Assembly: GCA_016781775.1 (NCBI GenBank)
Contig: JADDPR010000545.1
Coordinates: 1 to 15,571 of the forward strand
Direction of reading: 5' to 3'
Source: Rubrobacter sp.
GTDB taxonomy: Bacteria; Actinomycetota; Rubrobacteria; Rubrobacterales; Rubrobacteraceae
Length of the DNA stretch: 15,571 bases
The notes under the pieces are model-generated. The model was not told the DNA's origin. It did not search any database and was given only the letters and a program-made list of their open reading frames with translations. This document shows positions 1-7,870 of the stretch, piece by piece. Within the stretch, counting starts at the first letter, position 1; each line of letters starts with the position of its first letter. The position numbers were made by a program, and so were the translations under genes.

Positions 1-96
1 GGCGGGGCGCTGATTCGTATCATCCCGGAGAAGATAACCTCCTGGGGTTTAGAGGCCCGTGGCAGATGAGCTACCGCTTTGCCCCGGCGCCGATGT
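1..96. other. Gene-free region downstream of trpC with possible RNA structure
   Basis: No credible reading frame is present. On the minus strand, running away from trpC, the ends can pair: CGGGGC (86-81) with GCCCCG (8-3). GCGG/CTGC can pair inside, and short GGAG/CTCC and TGAT/ATCA hairpins follow. The 84-nt span, the AAGCGGTAGCTCAT stretch and TACGAAT look faintly like a long-variable-arm tRNA. However, no proper 5-bp anticodon stem or T stem can be built, so no RNA gene is called. No stem followed by a T-run is visible that would terminate the trp transcript. Confidence 0.25.
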
Positions 97-879
97 TTAG
101 TGCAACGCGGAGAGCTTCGCGACGAGCGCCGGGTCGCGCATCGCGGCCTCGCCCACGAGCACCGCATCGGCGCCCGCTTCGCGCAGGCGGCGAGCGTCCT
201 CCGGCGTCCTCACGCCGCTCTCGGCGACGAGGGTGGCGCCGGTGAGGCGCGGGGCGAGCCCCTCGAAGGTGCCGAGGTCCACGCTGAAGTCGCGGAGGTC
301 GCGGTTGTTGACGCCTATAACGCTGGCGCCGGATTCGAGCGCGAGGTCCGCCTCGGCCTCGTCGTGGATCTCGACGAGCGGCGTCAATCCGACCTCCACG
401 GCGAGTGAGATGTAGCGGGCGAGGGAGGCGGCGTCGAAGAGGGCCGTGATCAGGAGGACTGCGTCCGCCCGCGTGCCGGCCTCCAGAACCTGGGCTTCGT
501 CGACGGTGAAGTCCTTGCGCAGGACGGGGATGGAGACGCGGTCCCTCGCCGCGTCGAGGTCTTCGAGGGAGCCCTTGAAGCGGTCGGGTTCCGTGAGGAC
601 GGAGAGGCAGGAGGCGCCCTGTGCCTCGTAGCCCGCGGCCCAGTCGGCCGCGTCGACCTCTTGTATAAGACCGGCCGAGGGCGAGGCACGCTTTATCTCG
701 GAGACGACGGAGAGGCCGGAGGAGCGCAGGGCCGCCGCGAAGTCGCGCTTCTCATAGAGCAGGGCCTCCTGGTAGAGCTCGTCGAGGTTTCGGGCCTTCT
801 TGAGCTCTTCGGCGCGCTCGACCGCTGCGGCGGCGAGTTCGTCGAGGACGGTGGGACGACCGCTCGCCTGCCCGCTCAC
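97..879 (-). CDS. trpC: Indole-3-glycerol phosphate synthase (TrpC)
   Basis: This cytoplasmic enzyme converts 1-(2-carboxyphenylamino)-1-deoxyribulose 5-phosphate to indole-3-glycerol phosphate, with loss of CO2 and water, in tryptophan synthesis. The 260-residue protein is the usual length for a monofunctional TIM-barrel TrpC, with no TrpF fused. All seven active-site residues known from the family can be placed: E61 and K63 in SEIKRASPS, K122 in LRKDF, E170 in VEIHDE, N191 in GVNNRDL, and E220-S221 in AESGV. The start is a GTG at 879-877 that overlaps the trpD stop (GTGA), so translation is probably coupled to trpD. It is the last visible gene of the trpG-trpD-trpC unit. Identification is secure. 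Confidence 0.97.
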   Translation of the reverse strand: MSGQASGRPTVLDELAAAAVERAEELKKARNLDELYQEALLYEKRDFAAALRSSGLSVVSEIKRASPSAGLIQEVDAADWAAGYEAQGASCLSVLTEPDRFKGSLEDLDAARDRVSIPVLRKDFTVDEAQVLEAGTRADAVLLITALFDAASLARYISLAVEVGLTPLVEIHDEAEADLALESGASVIGVNNRDLRDFSVDLGTFEGLAPRLTGATLVAESGVRTPEDARRLREAGADAVLVGEAAMRDPALVAKLSALH

Positions 880-1919
880 GCGACGCCCCCGGCTACCTCT
901 TTCGCCCGACGGGTGGCGCGGACGAAGGCGTCGAGGGCTTTGCTTGCGGCGCCGGTCGAGATCGACTCATTGGCGAGACGAACCCCCTCGCGCAGAGACG
1001 CAGCCTGGCCCGCGACGTAGATCGCGGCTCCCGCGTTGGCGAGGACGACGTCGCGGGCGGCGCCTCCCTCCTCCCCGGAGAAGACGCTGCGCAGGATGCG
1101 GGCGTTCGTGCGGGCGTCGCCGCCCAGCAGGCCGTCCGGCTCGTGGCGGCCGAGGCCGAGGTCCTCCGGCGAGATCTCGTACTCGGAGACGTCGCCCGCG
1201 GAGACTTCGGCGACGAGGGTGGGGCCGGTCACCGTGATCTCGTCGAGCCCGTCCCTCCCGTGGACGACGAGGGCCTTCTCCGCGCCGAGCCCTGCCAGCG
1301 CCTCGGCCATCGGCCGCACGTACCCGGCCCCGAAGACGCCGACGAGCTGCCTCCGGGCGCCGGCCGGGTTGGTCAGGGGACCGAGGAGGTTGAAGATGGT
1401 GCGGAACGGAAGCTCGGCCCGCACGGGGACGACATGGCGCATCGCGGGGTGGTGCGTGCGCGCAAACATGAAGCCGACCCCGACCTCCCGGATGCACCGG
1501 CCGACCTCCTTCGGCCCGAGGTCTATCTCGGCCCCCAGAGCCTCCAGGACGTCGGCCGAGCCGGCGAGGCTCGTCGCCGCGCGGTTGCCGTGCTTGGCGA
1601 TGGTGACGCCCGCCCCGCGCGCGACGAACGCGGCAGCGGTGGAGACGTTGATCGTGCCCTTCGCGTCGCCGCCGGTGCCGCAGGTGTCGACCACGTCCTC
1701 CGGCGCCTCGACCTTGGCCGCAAAGTGGCGCATCGCGCGGGCGAAGCCCACGATCTCCCCGACAGACTCTCCCCGAACCCTGAGGGCCGTGAGGAGGGCC
1801 GCCGTCAGTTCGGGGCTCGCCGCACCCGACATGATCTCCTCGAGCGCCCGCTCGGCCTCCCCCGCCGCAAGCGCCTCGCCGGACGCCGCCTTCCTCAAAG
1901 CATCCCGTAGGAGCGCCAT
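876..1919 (-). CDS. trpD: Anthranilate phosphoribosyltransferase (TrpD)
   Basis: This enzyme transfers the phosphoribosyl group of PRPP to anthranilate, the second committed step of tryptophan synthesis. The 347-residue protein has the normal family length. Visible signatures in order are the PRPP-binding DTCGTGGD (78-85), NVST (91-94), KHGNR (109-113), the anthranilate-site stretch FMFARTHHPAMRHV (150-163), LLGPLTNP (178-185) and the metal-binding DGLDE (223-227). The helical N-terminal domain (about 1-70) and the catalytic alpha/beta domain are both complete. ATG at 1919 lies only 4 nt after the trpG stop. Its own stop overlaps the trpC start by 4 nt. It is not fused to TrpG, unlike the enterobacterial protein. 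Confidence 0.97.
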   Translation of the reverse strand: MALLRDALRKAASGEALAAGEAERALEEIMSGAASPELTAALLTALRVRGESVGEIVGFARAMRHFAAKVEAPEDVVDTCGTGGDAKGTINVSTAAAFVARGAGVTIAKHGNRAATSLAGSADVLEALGAEIDLGPKEVGRCIREVGVGFMFARTHHPAMRHVVPVRAELPFRTIFNLLGPLTNPAGARRQLVGVFGAGYVRPMAEALAGLGAEKALVVHGRDGLDEITVTGPTLVAEVSAGDVSEYEISPEDLGLGRHEPDGLLGGDARTNARILRSVFSGEEGGAARDVVLANAGAAIYVAGQAASLREGVRLANESISTGAASKALDAFVRATRRAKEVAGGVA

Positions 1920-1923
1920 CCCT

Positions 1924-2487
1924 CTACAGCCCCAGAAAATTCTTGAGCATCTGGCGCCCGCCCTCGGTGAGGACGCTCTCGGGGTGGAACTGGACCCCCT
2001 CGACGGGCAGGTCCCTGTGGCGGACCCCCATGATGACCCCGTCTTCGGTGCGGCTCGTCACCACGAGGCTCTCGGGGACGGAATCGGGGTCTATGACGAG
2101 CGAGTGGTAACGCGTCGCCTGGAAGCCCTGCGGAAGCCCCTTGTAGACGCCCTCGCCGTCGTGCAGGATCTTCGCGGTCTTCCCGTGCACGGGCTCCCCG
2201 CGCACGACCTTCGCGCCGAATGCCTGCCCGATGGACTGGTGCCCGAGGCAGACGCCAAGGACCGGGACGCCCTCCGGGGCCTCCTCGATCGTCTTCAAGG
2301 AGACGCCCGCCTCGTTTGGGGTGCATGGCCCGGGGGATATGACTATCCTGTCCGGGTCGATGCCGGGGATCTCCTCGGGCGTCAGCTCGTCGTTGCGCCG
2401 CACGACGACCTCGGCGCCGAGCTCCCCCAGATACTGTACGAGGTTGTACGTAAAGGAGTCGTAGTTGTCTATTACAAGCACCCGCAT
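1924..2487 (-). CDS. trpG: Anthranilate synthase glutamine amidotransferase subunit (TrpG/PabA)
   Basis: This class I glutamine amidotransferase supplies ammonia from glutamine to the chorismate-binding subunit TrpE, and often also to PabB. The 187-residue protein begins MRVLVIDNYDSFTYN, the classic TrpG start. It carries the oxyanion stretch SPGPCTPNEAG (51-61), the nucleophile C80 in GVCLGHQ and the HPE motif (H168, E170). The reading frame stays open for about 1 kb upstream through the antisense of the next gene, but homology starts at ATG 2487, so that start is chosen. There is no Shine-Dalgarno sequence. A TAGAAT hexamer lies 10 nt upstream, suggesting a nearly leaderless mRNA. A role in folate synthesis (pabA) as well is possible, but the trpD-trpC context favours trpG. 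No trpE is in the window. Confidence 0.95.
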   Translation of the reverse strand: MRVLVIDNYDSFTYNLVQYLGELGAEVVVRRNDELTPEEIPGIDPDRIVISPGPCTPNEAGVSLKTIEEAPEGVPVLGVCLGHQSIGQAFGAKVVRGEPVHGKTAKILHDGEGVYKGLPQGFQATRYHSLVIDPDSVPESLVVTSRTEDGVIMGVRHRDLPVEGVQFHPESVLTEGGRQMLKNFLGL

Positions 2488-2497
2488 GAGCCCAAGG

Positions 2498-2503
2498 ATT
2501 CTA
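2498..2503 (-). promoter_or_regulatory. Putative -10 element for the trpGDC operon
   Basis: TAGAAT (minus strand, 2503 to 2498) lies 10 nt before the trpG ATG inside a 54-bp divergent intergenic gap. A start site 6-8 nt downstream would give a leader of about 2-4 nt. No good -35 hexamer is visible. The gap is too short for a conventional trp leader peptide and attenuator. Confidence 0.4.
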
Positions 2504-2541
2504 ACAAGTAAACGGCCCGGCATCGGGCGCGAGGAGGCCGC

Positions 2542-3492
2542 ATGACCCTCTTCCTCACCGAAGAAGAAGTCACCGGCCTCCTCGACATGCCCTCCGTCCT
2601 CGACGCCGTCGAAGACGTGCTCCGCCAGCACGCCGAGGGCAGGGCCACGAACCGCGCCCGCCGCCGCGTCGCCCTGCAAAGGAGCAGCTTGAACGTCATG
2701 TTCGCGGGCGCCCCGGAGATCGGCGCTCTGGGCCTCAAGGCCTACACCGTTGCCCGGGGGGGAGCGCGCTTCTACACGATGCTCTTCGACCCCGTCTCCG
2801 GCGAACTGCTCGCCCAGATGCAGTCCGACAAGCTCGGCCAGATGCGCACCGGAGCGGCGAGTGGCGTCGCGACGAAGCACCTCGCCCGTGAGGACGCGAG
2901 CACCCTGGGCATGTACGGCTCGGGGTGGCAGGCCGAGAGCCAGCTCGAAGCCATCGCCGCCGTGAGGAGGCTGGATCGCATAATCGTCCACAGCCGCACC
3001 GAGGAGGCGCGCAAGGCCTTCGCCGAGAAGATGGGCGAGAAGCTCGGGATGGAGGTTGAGACAACGGCCGCCGCCGAGGAGCCCGCCGCCCAGGACATCG
3101 TCGTCACCGTCACGTCGTCCCGGGAGCCCGTCCTCAAGGGCGAGTGGCTCAAACCCGGCGCCCACGTCAACGCCGCGGGCTCGAACTTCCTGATGAAGGC
3201 CGAGATCGACCGTGAGGTCGCCAGGCGCGCCAGCCTCGTCGCCGTCGACTCCCGCGAGGAGCTCGGCCTCGAGGCCGGCAACCTCCTGCAGGCCCTGGAG
3301 ACCGGCGCCGTCCTCCCCGAGGCCGTCCGCGAGATCGGCGCGGTCATCGCCGGCCACGCCCCCGGCAGGCAGAGCCCCGACGACATAACCCTCTTCTCCA
3401 GCCAGGGCCTCGCCCTCGAAGACCTCGCCACCGCCCGCCTCGTCTACGACAGAGCGAAGGATGCGGGCATCGGCCGCGAGATGGACTTCTAA
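2542..3492 (+). CDS. Ornithine cyclodeaminase/mu-crystallin family NAD(P)-binding protein
   Basis: This is a 316-residue, full-length member of the OCD/mu-crystallin/archaeal alanine dehydrogenase family. Family members are homodimeric Rossmann enzymes that include ornithine cyclodeaminase, alanine dehydrogenase and ketimine reductases. Visible features are K66 in GLKAYT, the substrate-side MRTGAASG (101-108) and the dinucleotide-binding GSGWQA (126-131), followed by an HSR end of the second beta strand (150-152). Where true ornithine cyclodeaminase has its catalytic Asp in a GGDCPG-type loop, this protein has AAGSN with N215. It is therefore unlikely to be an ornithine cyclodeaminase; an imine reductase or amino-acid dehydrogenase is more plausible, and the substrate is unknown. 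A strong GAGGAGG at 2531-2537 fixes the start. Its stop overlaps the next start (TAATG). Confidence 0.9.
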   Translation: MTLFLTEEEVTGLLDMPSVLDAVEDVLRQHAEGRATNRARRRVALQRSSLNVMFAGAPEIGALGLKAYTVARGGARFYTMLFDPVSGELLAQMQSDKLGQMRTGAASGVATKHLAREDASTLGMYGSGWQAESQLEAIAAVRRLDRIIVHSRTEEARKAFAEKMGEKLGMEVETTAAAEEPAAQDIVVTVTSSREPVLKGEWLKPGAHVNAAGSNFLMKAEIDREVARRASLVAVDSREELGLEAGNLLQALETGAVLPEAVREIGAVIAGHAPGRQSPDDITLFSSQGLALEDLATARLVYDRAKDAGIGREMDF

Positions 3493-4007
3493 TGGAGGTG
3501 ACACGGACTTTCCGTTGCTCGGTCTGCGGCGAGGAACATCCCGGCCCGCCGCTCGTCTACGACACCGACGCCCCCGCTTACTGGTACGGGCTCCCGCCCG
3601 AGGAGCGCGAGACGCGCGCCGAGCTCACCTCCGACCAGTGCGTCATCGACGGGAGCCACTTCTTCTTGCGTGGCAACCTGGAGATACCGATCATCGGTTC
3701 GGAGGAGAAGCTCGTCTGGGGCATGTGGGTCGCCGTGAGCGAGGAGAGCTTCTGGCGCGCCACGAAGCTCTGGCAACAGGAGGGGCGCGAGAGCGAGATG
3801 CCGTACTTCGGCTGGATCAGCACCGCCCTGCCCGGCTACCCCGAGACGATCAGCATGAAGTCGAGGCTCCGCACGCGCCCGGTCGGTCTCCGCCCGCTCG
3901 TGGACCTGCTGCCGACGGAGCACCCGCTCTCCCAGGAGCAACAGAACGGCATCACCCCGGACCGGGTGCGGGAGATCGCCGAGACCGTACTGCACTCTCG
4001 AGACTGA
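3492..4007 (+). CDS. DUF2199 domain protein
   Basis: This 171-residue soluble protein is recognisable as DUF2199 from its pattern. It has an N-terminal FRCSVCGEEHPG with C9, C12 and H16, then SDQCVIDGSHFFLRG (47-61), WGMWVAVS (76-83), and PTEHPLSQEQQNGI (141-154) near the C-terminus. The CxxC-x3-H near the N-terminus looks like half of a metal site; no second cysteine pair follows. Function is unknown for the family. ATG 3492 overlaps the upstream stop by one base (TAATG), so the two genes are almost certainly co-transcribed and translationally coupled. That does not prove a shared pathway. There is no signal peptide or membrane segment. Confidence 0.88.
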   Translation: MEVTRTFRCSVCGEEHPGPPLVYDTDAPAYWYGLPPEERETRAELTSDQCVIDGSHFFLRGNLEIPIIGSEEKLVWGMWVAVSEESFWRATKLWQQEGRESEMPYFGWISTALPGYPETISMKSRLRTRPVGLRPLVDLLPTEHPLSQEQQNGITPDRVREIAETVLHSRD

Positions 4008-4036
4008 CCCCGCGAGAAGGGAGCCACCGCGGCGGC

Positions 4037-4423
4037 GTCCTCGACGAAGATGACGCCATCCGGGCACGCCTCGGTGGCGTGAGGGAGAGGATCATCTTCT
4101 GCGGTCACAGCCAAGTCCCGAGGACGGTCCGGGTGTCCGGCGGCCGGCTCGTGGTCGACTCCGGCAGCGTTGGCCTGCCCGCCTACACCGACGAGCCCTA
4201 CCCGCATGTCATGGAGGCCGGCGGCCCCCATGCCCGGTACGCGATCCTCTCCCGAAGCTCGTGCGGCTACGATGTGGAGCACGCCCAAGTCTCCTATCCT
4301 TGGGAGCAAGCACGGGCCGCCACGTTGCGTAACCGCCGCGAAGATCGGGCTCGCTGGATCGGGCCTGGTCGCGCGGGTGCGGACCCGGCGAGTTCCGGCT
4401 GCGGTGAGACGGGCCTCCCATGA
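4037..4423 (+). pseudogene. Metallophosphoesterase C-terminal remnant
   Basis: Only the last third of a YfcE-like calcineurin-type phosphoesterase remains. The frame reads RIIFCGHSQVPRTV (4088-4129), then VDSGSVGLPAY and PHVMEAGGPHARYAIL, matching the C-terminal half of that family down to TGA 4421-4423. The N-terminal metal-binding blocks (DxH, GDxxD, GNHD) are absent, and the frame upstream runs into the DUF2199 coding region. The usual GHTH or GHSH motif reads GHSQ here, so a metal-ligand histidine is also lost. No start codon with a Shine-Dalgarno precedes it; the first in-frame start-like codon is a GTG at 4079. The rest of 4008-4495 holds nothing recognisable apart from the ribosome-binding site of the next gene. 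Confidence 0.75.
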
Positions 4424-4495
4424 GGAGGACGGACCGTCGGAAACGGGTAACACGTACGGACGCGCCACAGGATCGACTACGAGGGAGGATAGACC

Positions 4496-6943
4496 ATGGC
4501 TGAGATATTCGAGACACCACCGGCCACCGGGGGCGAGTACGAGCCGCTCGGCAGGGCGGAGCTCGTCGACCACGACGACCGGAGCGTGCGGTTTCGCGCA
4601 GGCCGGACGACCGTCGAGGTTTCGGCGCTGGCCCCGAACCTCTTCCGCGTCGGCATGTTCCCCGGGGGTCGCACACCCCGCTACGACACGGAGGCCATAG
4701 CGAAGACGGACTGGGAGCCGGTGGAGGCGGAGATCCGGAACGAGAACGGCGCCGTCGCCCTCTCGACCGGCCCGGCGACGGCCCGCATCTCTCTCGACCC
4801 GCTGCGCATCTCGTTCTCAGACGCGGACGGACACGAGTTCGCCACGGATGATCCGGAGCTCGGGATGGGCGAGGTCGTGCGGGAGGGGGCCGACGTCTTC
4901 AGCCAGCCCCTGGGGAGCCCTGTGAGGCTCTACAAGCGGCGCGAGAGCGGCGAGCGGTACTTTGGGTGCGGCGAGCGGACGAGCGGGCTGGACAAGACGG
5001 GCTCCTCCCAGATTTTCTGGAACGTCGATCCCCCGGCGGGCCACACCGCCTCCTTCAACAACCTCTACACCTCCATCCCGTTCACCCTCTCCTTGAACGC
5101 CCAAGCCGGCGGCAGGGCCCACGGCCTCTTCTTCGACAACACCCACCGCGTCGAGTTCGACCTCGCCAAAGAATCCGAGGATCGCACCTACTACGGGGCC
5201 GAAGGGGGCGACCTCGTTTACTACGTCTTCGCCGGTCCGACCCCCCGCGACGTCCTCGACCGCTACACCGAGCTGACCGGCCGCACCCCGATGCCGCCGC
5301 TGTGGTCTTTAGGCCACCAGCAGTGCCGCTGGAGCTACGAGACCGCCCGCGAGGTCGAGGAGATCGCGCGAAACTACCGCGAACACGACCTCCCGTGCGA
5401 CACGGTCTACCTCGACATCGACTACATGGACGGCTTCCGCGTCTTCACCTGGGACGAGAACAGCTTCCCCGAGCCTGAGAAGTTCCTGAAGGGGCTGAAG
5501 GAGCGGGGCTTCAACGTCGTCACCATCGTGGATCCCGGCGTGAAGGTGGACGAGACCTATGGGGTCTACCTTGAGGGGCGCGAGAAGGACCTGTACTGCA
5601 AGACCGCGGAAGGCGAGGAGTTCCACAACGTCGTGTGGCCGGGTTTGTGCGCCTTCCCGGACTACACGAACCCCGAGACGCGCGCATGGTGGGGAGAGAA
5701 CCACCGGGCGCTCCTGGATAAAGGCGTCGCCGGGATCTGGTGCGACATGAACGAGCCCTCGCTCTTCGTCCCGCAGCAGTCCACGATGCCGGGGGACGTG
5801 GTCCATCCCGGCGGGGGCGAGCCGAAACGCCACGACCAGATCCACAACACCTACGGCTCCCTCATGGCCCGCTCGGTCCGCGAAGGCCTCTTGAAGCTCG
5901 CCCCCGACAAGCGCCCGTTCGTGATCACGCGCGCCGGCTACGCGGGCCTCCAGCGCCACGCCCTCCAGTGGACGGGGGACAACTCCAGTTGGTGGGAGCA
6001 CCTCTGGATGAGCATGCCCCAGCTCCAGAACCTCGGCCTCTCGGGCGTCGCCTGGTCCGGCGTGGACATCGGCGGCTTCTTTGGGGACTCGGAGGGCGAG
6101 CTTCTCGCCCGCTGGTACGAGTTCGGCATCTTCCAGCCCTTCTGCCGCAACCACTCGGTGAAGGGTAGCCGCAGCCAGGAGCCGTGGGCCTTCGGCGAGG
6201 GGTACGAGGCGAGCATCCGCAAGATGCTCAAGCTGCGCCAGCGCCTCCTCCCCTACCTCTACGCCCTCTTCGAGGAGTGCCACCGGACGGGCGCCCCGAT
6301 GCTACGCCCCCTCCTCTTCGAGCACCCGGAGGACGCGACGACCTACGCCACCGACGACGAGTTCCTCTTCGGCGATGCCCTCCTCATCGCCCCCATAACC
6401 CGCCCCGGCGTCGAACACCGCCACGTCTACCTTCCCGAGGGCACCTGGTTCCAGTTCTGGACCGGGGAGAAGGTCGAGGGCCCGGCCCACATCCTTGCCC
6501 GCGCACCTTTAGGCGAACCCGCCCTCTACCACAAGGCGAACACCGCCCTCCCCCTCTGGCCCGAGATGAACCACGTGGGCGAACGACCCGCCGACCCCCT
6601 GACGCTCCTCCTCCACCCCGCCGCGGGCGCGAAGGGCGGGGAGACGACCCTCTACGAGGATGCCGGCGACGGCTTCGCCCACGAGAGCGGCGAGTACGCC
6701 CGCCGAAGCGTCCTCTGCGAGGCGACGGAGGGCGAAACCACGATCCGTCTCACGGCACGGGAAGGCTCCTTCGCGCCGGGGCGCGAACACGTCGTCCTGG
6801 AGCTAAGGGGCATGGACGCCCGCCCCGCGAGCGTCACAGCGAACGGCGCGCAGGCCGAATGGAGCTTCGACGAGTCCGCGGGCGCCCTCTCGGTGACGCT
6901 CCCCGAGAGCGCGAACGAGACCACGGTGACGGTAGGCCGCTGA
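4496..6943 (+). CDS. Glycoside hydrolase family 31 alpha-glucosidase
   Basis: This 815-residue retaining alpha-glycosidase probably releases glucose from the non-reducing ends of alpha-glucosides. Order of parts: N-terminal beta-sandwich (about 1-250) with RYFGCGERTSGLDK (154-167); (beta/alpha)8 barrel from about 265, including HQQCRWSYET (274-283) and LDIDYMDGFRVFTWD (306-320); then C-terminal beta domains from about 630. The catalytic nucleophile is D417 in WCDMNEPS. The acid/base is D495 in TGDN. SGVDIGGFFG (521-530) and FQPFCRNHS (546-554) complete the pocket. There is no signal peptide, so it is probably cytoplasmic. GAGGGAGG at 4481-4488 supports ATG 4496. Alpha-xylosidase or other GH31 specificities cannot be excluded, but the DYMDGFRVFTWD loop fits alpha-glucosidases. 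Confidence 0.95.
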   Translation: MAEIFETPPATGGEYEPLGRAELVDHDDRSVRFRAGRTTVEVSALAPNLFRVGMFPGGRTPRYDTEAIAKTDWEPVEAEIRNENGAVALSTGPATARISLDPLRISFSDADGHEFATDDPELGMGEVVREGADVFSQPLGSPVRLYKRRESGERYFGCGERTSGLDKTGSSQIFWNVDPPAGHTASFNNLYTSIPFTLSLNAQAGGRAHGLFFDNTHRVEFDLAKESEDRTYYGAEGGDLVYYVFAGPTPRDVLDRYTELTGRTPMPPLWSLGHQQCRWSYETAREVEEIARNYREHDLPCDTVYLDIDYMDGFRVFTWDENSFPEPEKFLKGLKERGFNVVTIVDPGVKVDETYGVYLEGREKDLYCKTAEGEEFHNVVWPGLCAFPDYTNPETRAWWGENHRALLDKGVAGIWCDMNEPSLFVPQQSTMPGDVVHPGGGEPKRHDQIHNTYGSLMARSVREGLLKLAPDKRPFVITRAGYAGLQRHALQWTGDNSSWWEHLWMSMPQLQNLGLSGVAWSGVDIGGFFGDSEGELLARWYEFGIFQPFCRNHSVKGSRSQEPWAFGEGYEASIRKMLKLRQRLLPYLYALFEECHRTGAPMLRPLLFEHPEDATTYATDDEFLFGDALLIAPITRPGVEHRHVYLPEGTWFQFWTGEKVEGPAHILARAPLGEPALYHKANTALPLWPEMNHVGERPADPLTLLLHPAAGAKGGETTLYEDAGDGFAHESGEYARRSVLCEATEGETTIRLTAREGSFAPGREHVVLELRGMDARPASVTANGAQAEWSFDESAGALSVTLPESANETTVTVGR

Positions 6944-6960
6944 ACACCACCCGCCGGCGG

Positions 6961-7860
6961 ATGGCGCTCGGCCTCGCGGTCGCGCTCGTCCTGCTGGCGG
7001 TCGGGTACCTGGGGGTCGGGCTCCTCGTGGCGGCCCGGCTCTCCGCCCCGGACCGCGAGCCCATCGGTCCTCCACCGGCCGGTCTCGAGGTCGCGGAGGT
7101 CGCCTTCGAGGGGACCGACGGGGTTCCGCTCTCGGCGTGGTGGGTGCCGCCCGCCGGGGGCGGTCCCCAACGGGCGGTCGTGCTGATCCATGGCTGGGGC
7201 GGCAGCAGGTCCGACGAGTACGTAATGAGGACCGCGCCGCTGTATGCCAAGTGGGGCTACGGCGTCCTGATGCTCGACCTGCGGGGGCACGGGGAGTCCG
7301 GCGGCGAGCGGCGCACTCTGGGCTACCGGGAGGTCCACGACGTGCGGGGGGCGCTCGCGTGGCTCGAAGGCCAAGGCGTCGAGCCCGGCGAGGTCGTGCT
7401 GCACGGCTGGTCGATGGGCGGGGCGACGGCCGTCCGGTCGGCACCGGGGACCGGGGTCGCCGCCGTCGTCGAGGAGGCGGGCTACGCCGACCTGCCGCTC
7501 CTGCTGCGGGACGAACTCCCCGAGAAAAGCGGCCTGCCGCGCGCCTTCAACGGGGGCACGTTCCTCGCCGCGAAACTCTTCCTGGGCCTCGACCCGTGGG
7601 ACGTACGACCCCGCAGGGACGCCGCACGCCTCCGGGAGGAGGGCGTCCCCCTCTTCGTCGTCCACTCCACCGCGGACGAGACCGTCCCCTACGAGCACGC
7701 GAAGATCTTCGCGGGGGCGAACCCAGACGCCAGGCTGTGGACCCTTGAGGGCTACGGGCACGTCGAGGCGCACGACCACCCCGAGTACGAGGCGAGGTTG
7801 CGGGGCTTTCTGGGCTCCATCTCCGAAGGGGACCGGGACGAAGTGCGCGAGGCAGGCTAG
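6961..7860 (+). CDS. Membrane-anchored alpha/beta hydrolase
   Basis: This 299-residue serine hydrolase has the alpha/beta-hydrolase fold. Residues 3-26 form one hydrophobic helix, probably an uncleaved membrane anchor placing the catalytic domain outside the cell. Catalytic elements are the oxyanion-hole HGWG (77-80), nucleophile S151 in HGWSMGG, acid D239 in HSTADETVP and base H267 in GYGHVEA. LDLRGHGESGG (105-115) is typical of the family. The frame is open far upstream inside the GH31 gene, but only the part after 6961 resembles a protein. ATG 6961 lies 17 nt after the GH31 stop without a clear Shine-Dalgarno; a CTG at 6940 is the only other start-like codon nearby. The substrate is unknown. 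It probably shares the GH31 transcript. Confidence 0.88.
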   Translation: MALGLAVALVLLAVGYLGVGLLVAARLSAPDREPIGPPPAGLEVAEVAFEGTDGVPLSAWWVPPAGGGPQRAVVLIHGWGGSRSDEYVMRTAPLYAKWGYGVLMLDLRGHGESGGERRTLGYREVHDVRGALAWLEGQGVEPGEVVLHGWSMGGATAVRSAPGTGVAAVVEEAGYADLPLLLRDELPEKSGLPRAFNGGTFLAAKLFLGLDPWDVRPRRDAARLREEGVPLFVVHSTADETVPYEHAKIFAGANPDARLWTLEGYGHVEAHDHPEYEARLRGFLGSISEGDRDEVREAG

Positions 7861-7870
7861 CGACGGGGTA

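Noticed and set aside
1..96. A tRNA gene, perhaps with a CTA anticodon (amber decoding)
   Set aside because: No 5-bp anticodon stem or T stem can be formed around the candidate loops, and the GG/TTCGA core bases are missing. It is kept only as a low-interest structure.
1036..2511. A 491-codon plus-strand frame over trpD and trpG
   Set aside because: It is antisense to two secure trp genes and its composition is low-complexity Ser/Arg/Pro, so it is not treated as a gene.
2488..3504. Minus-strand frame continuing upstream of trpG for about 340 codons
   Set aside because: It runs antisense through the OCD-family gene. TrpG homology begins exactly at ATG 2487, and the upstream part has no recognisable domain and is explained by GC-rich codon bias on the other strand.
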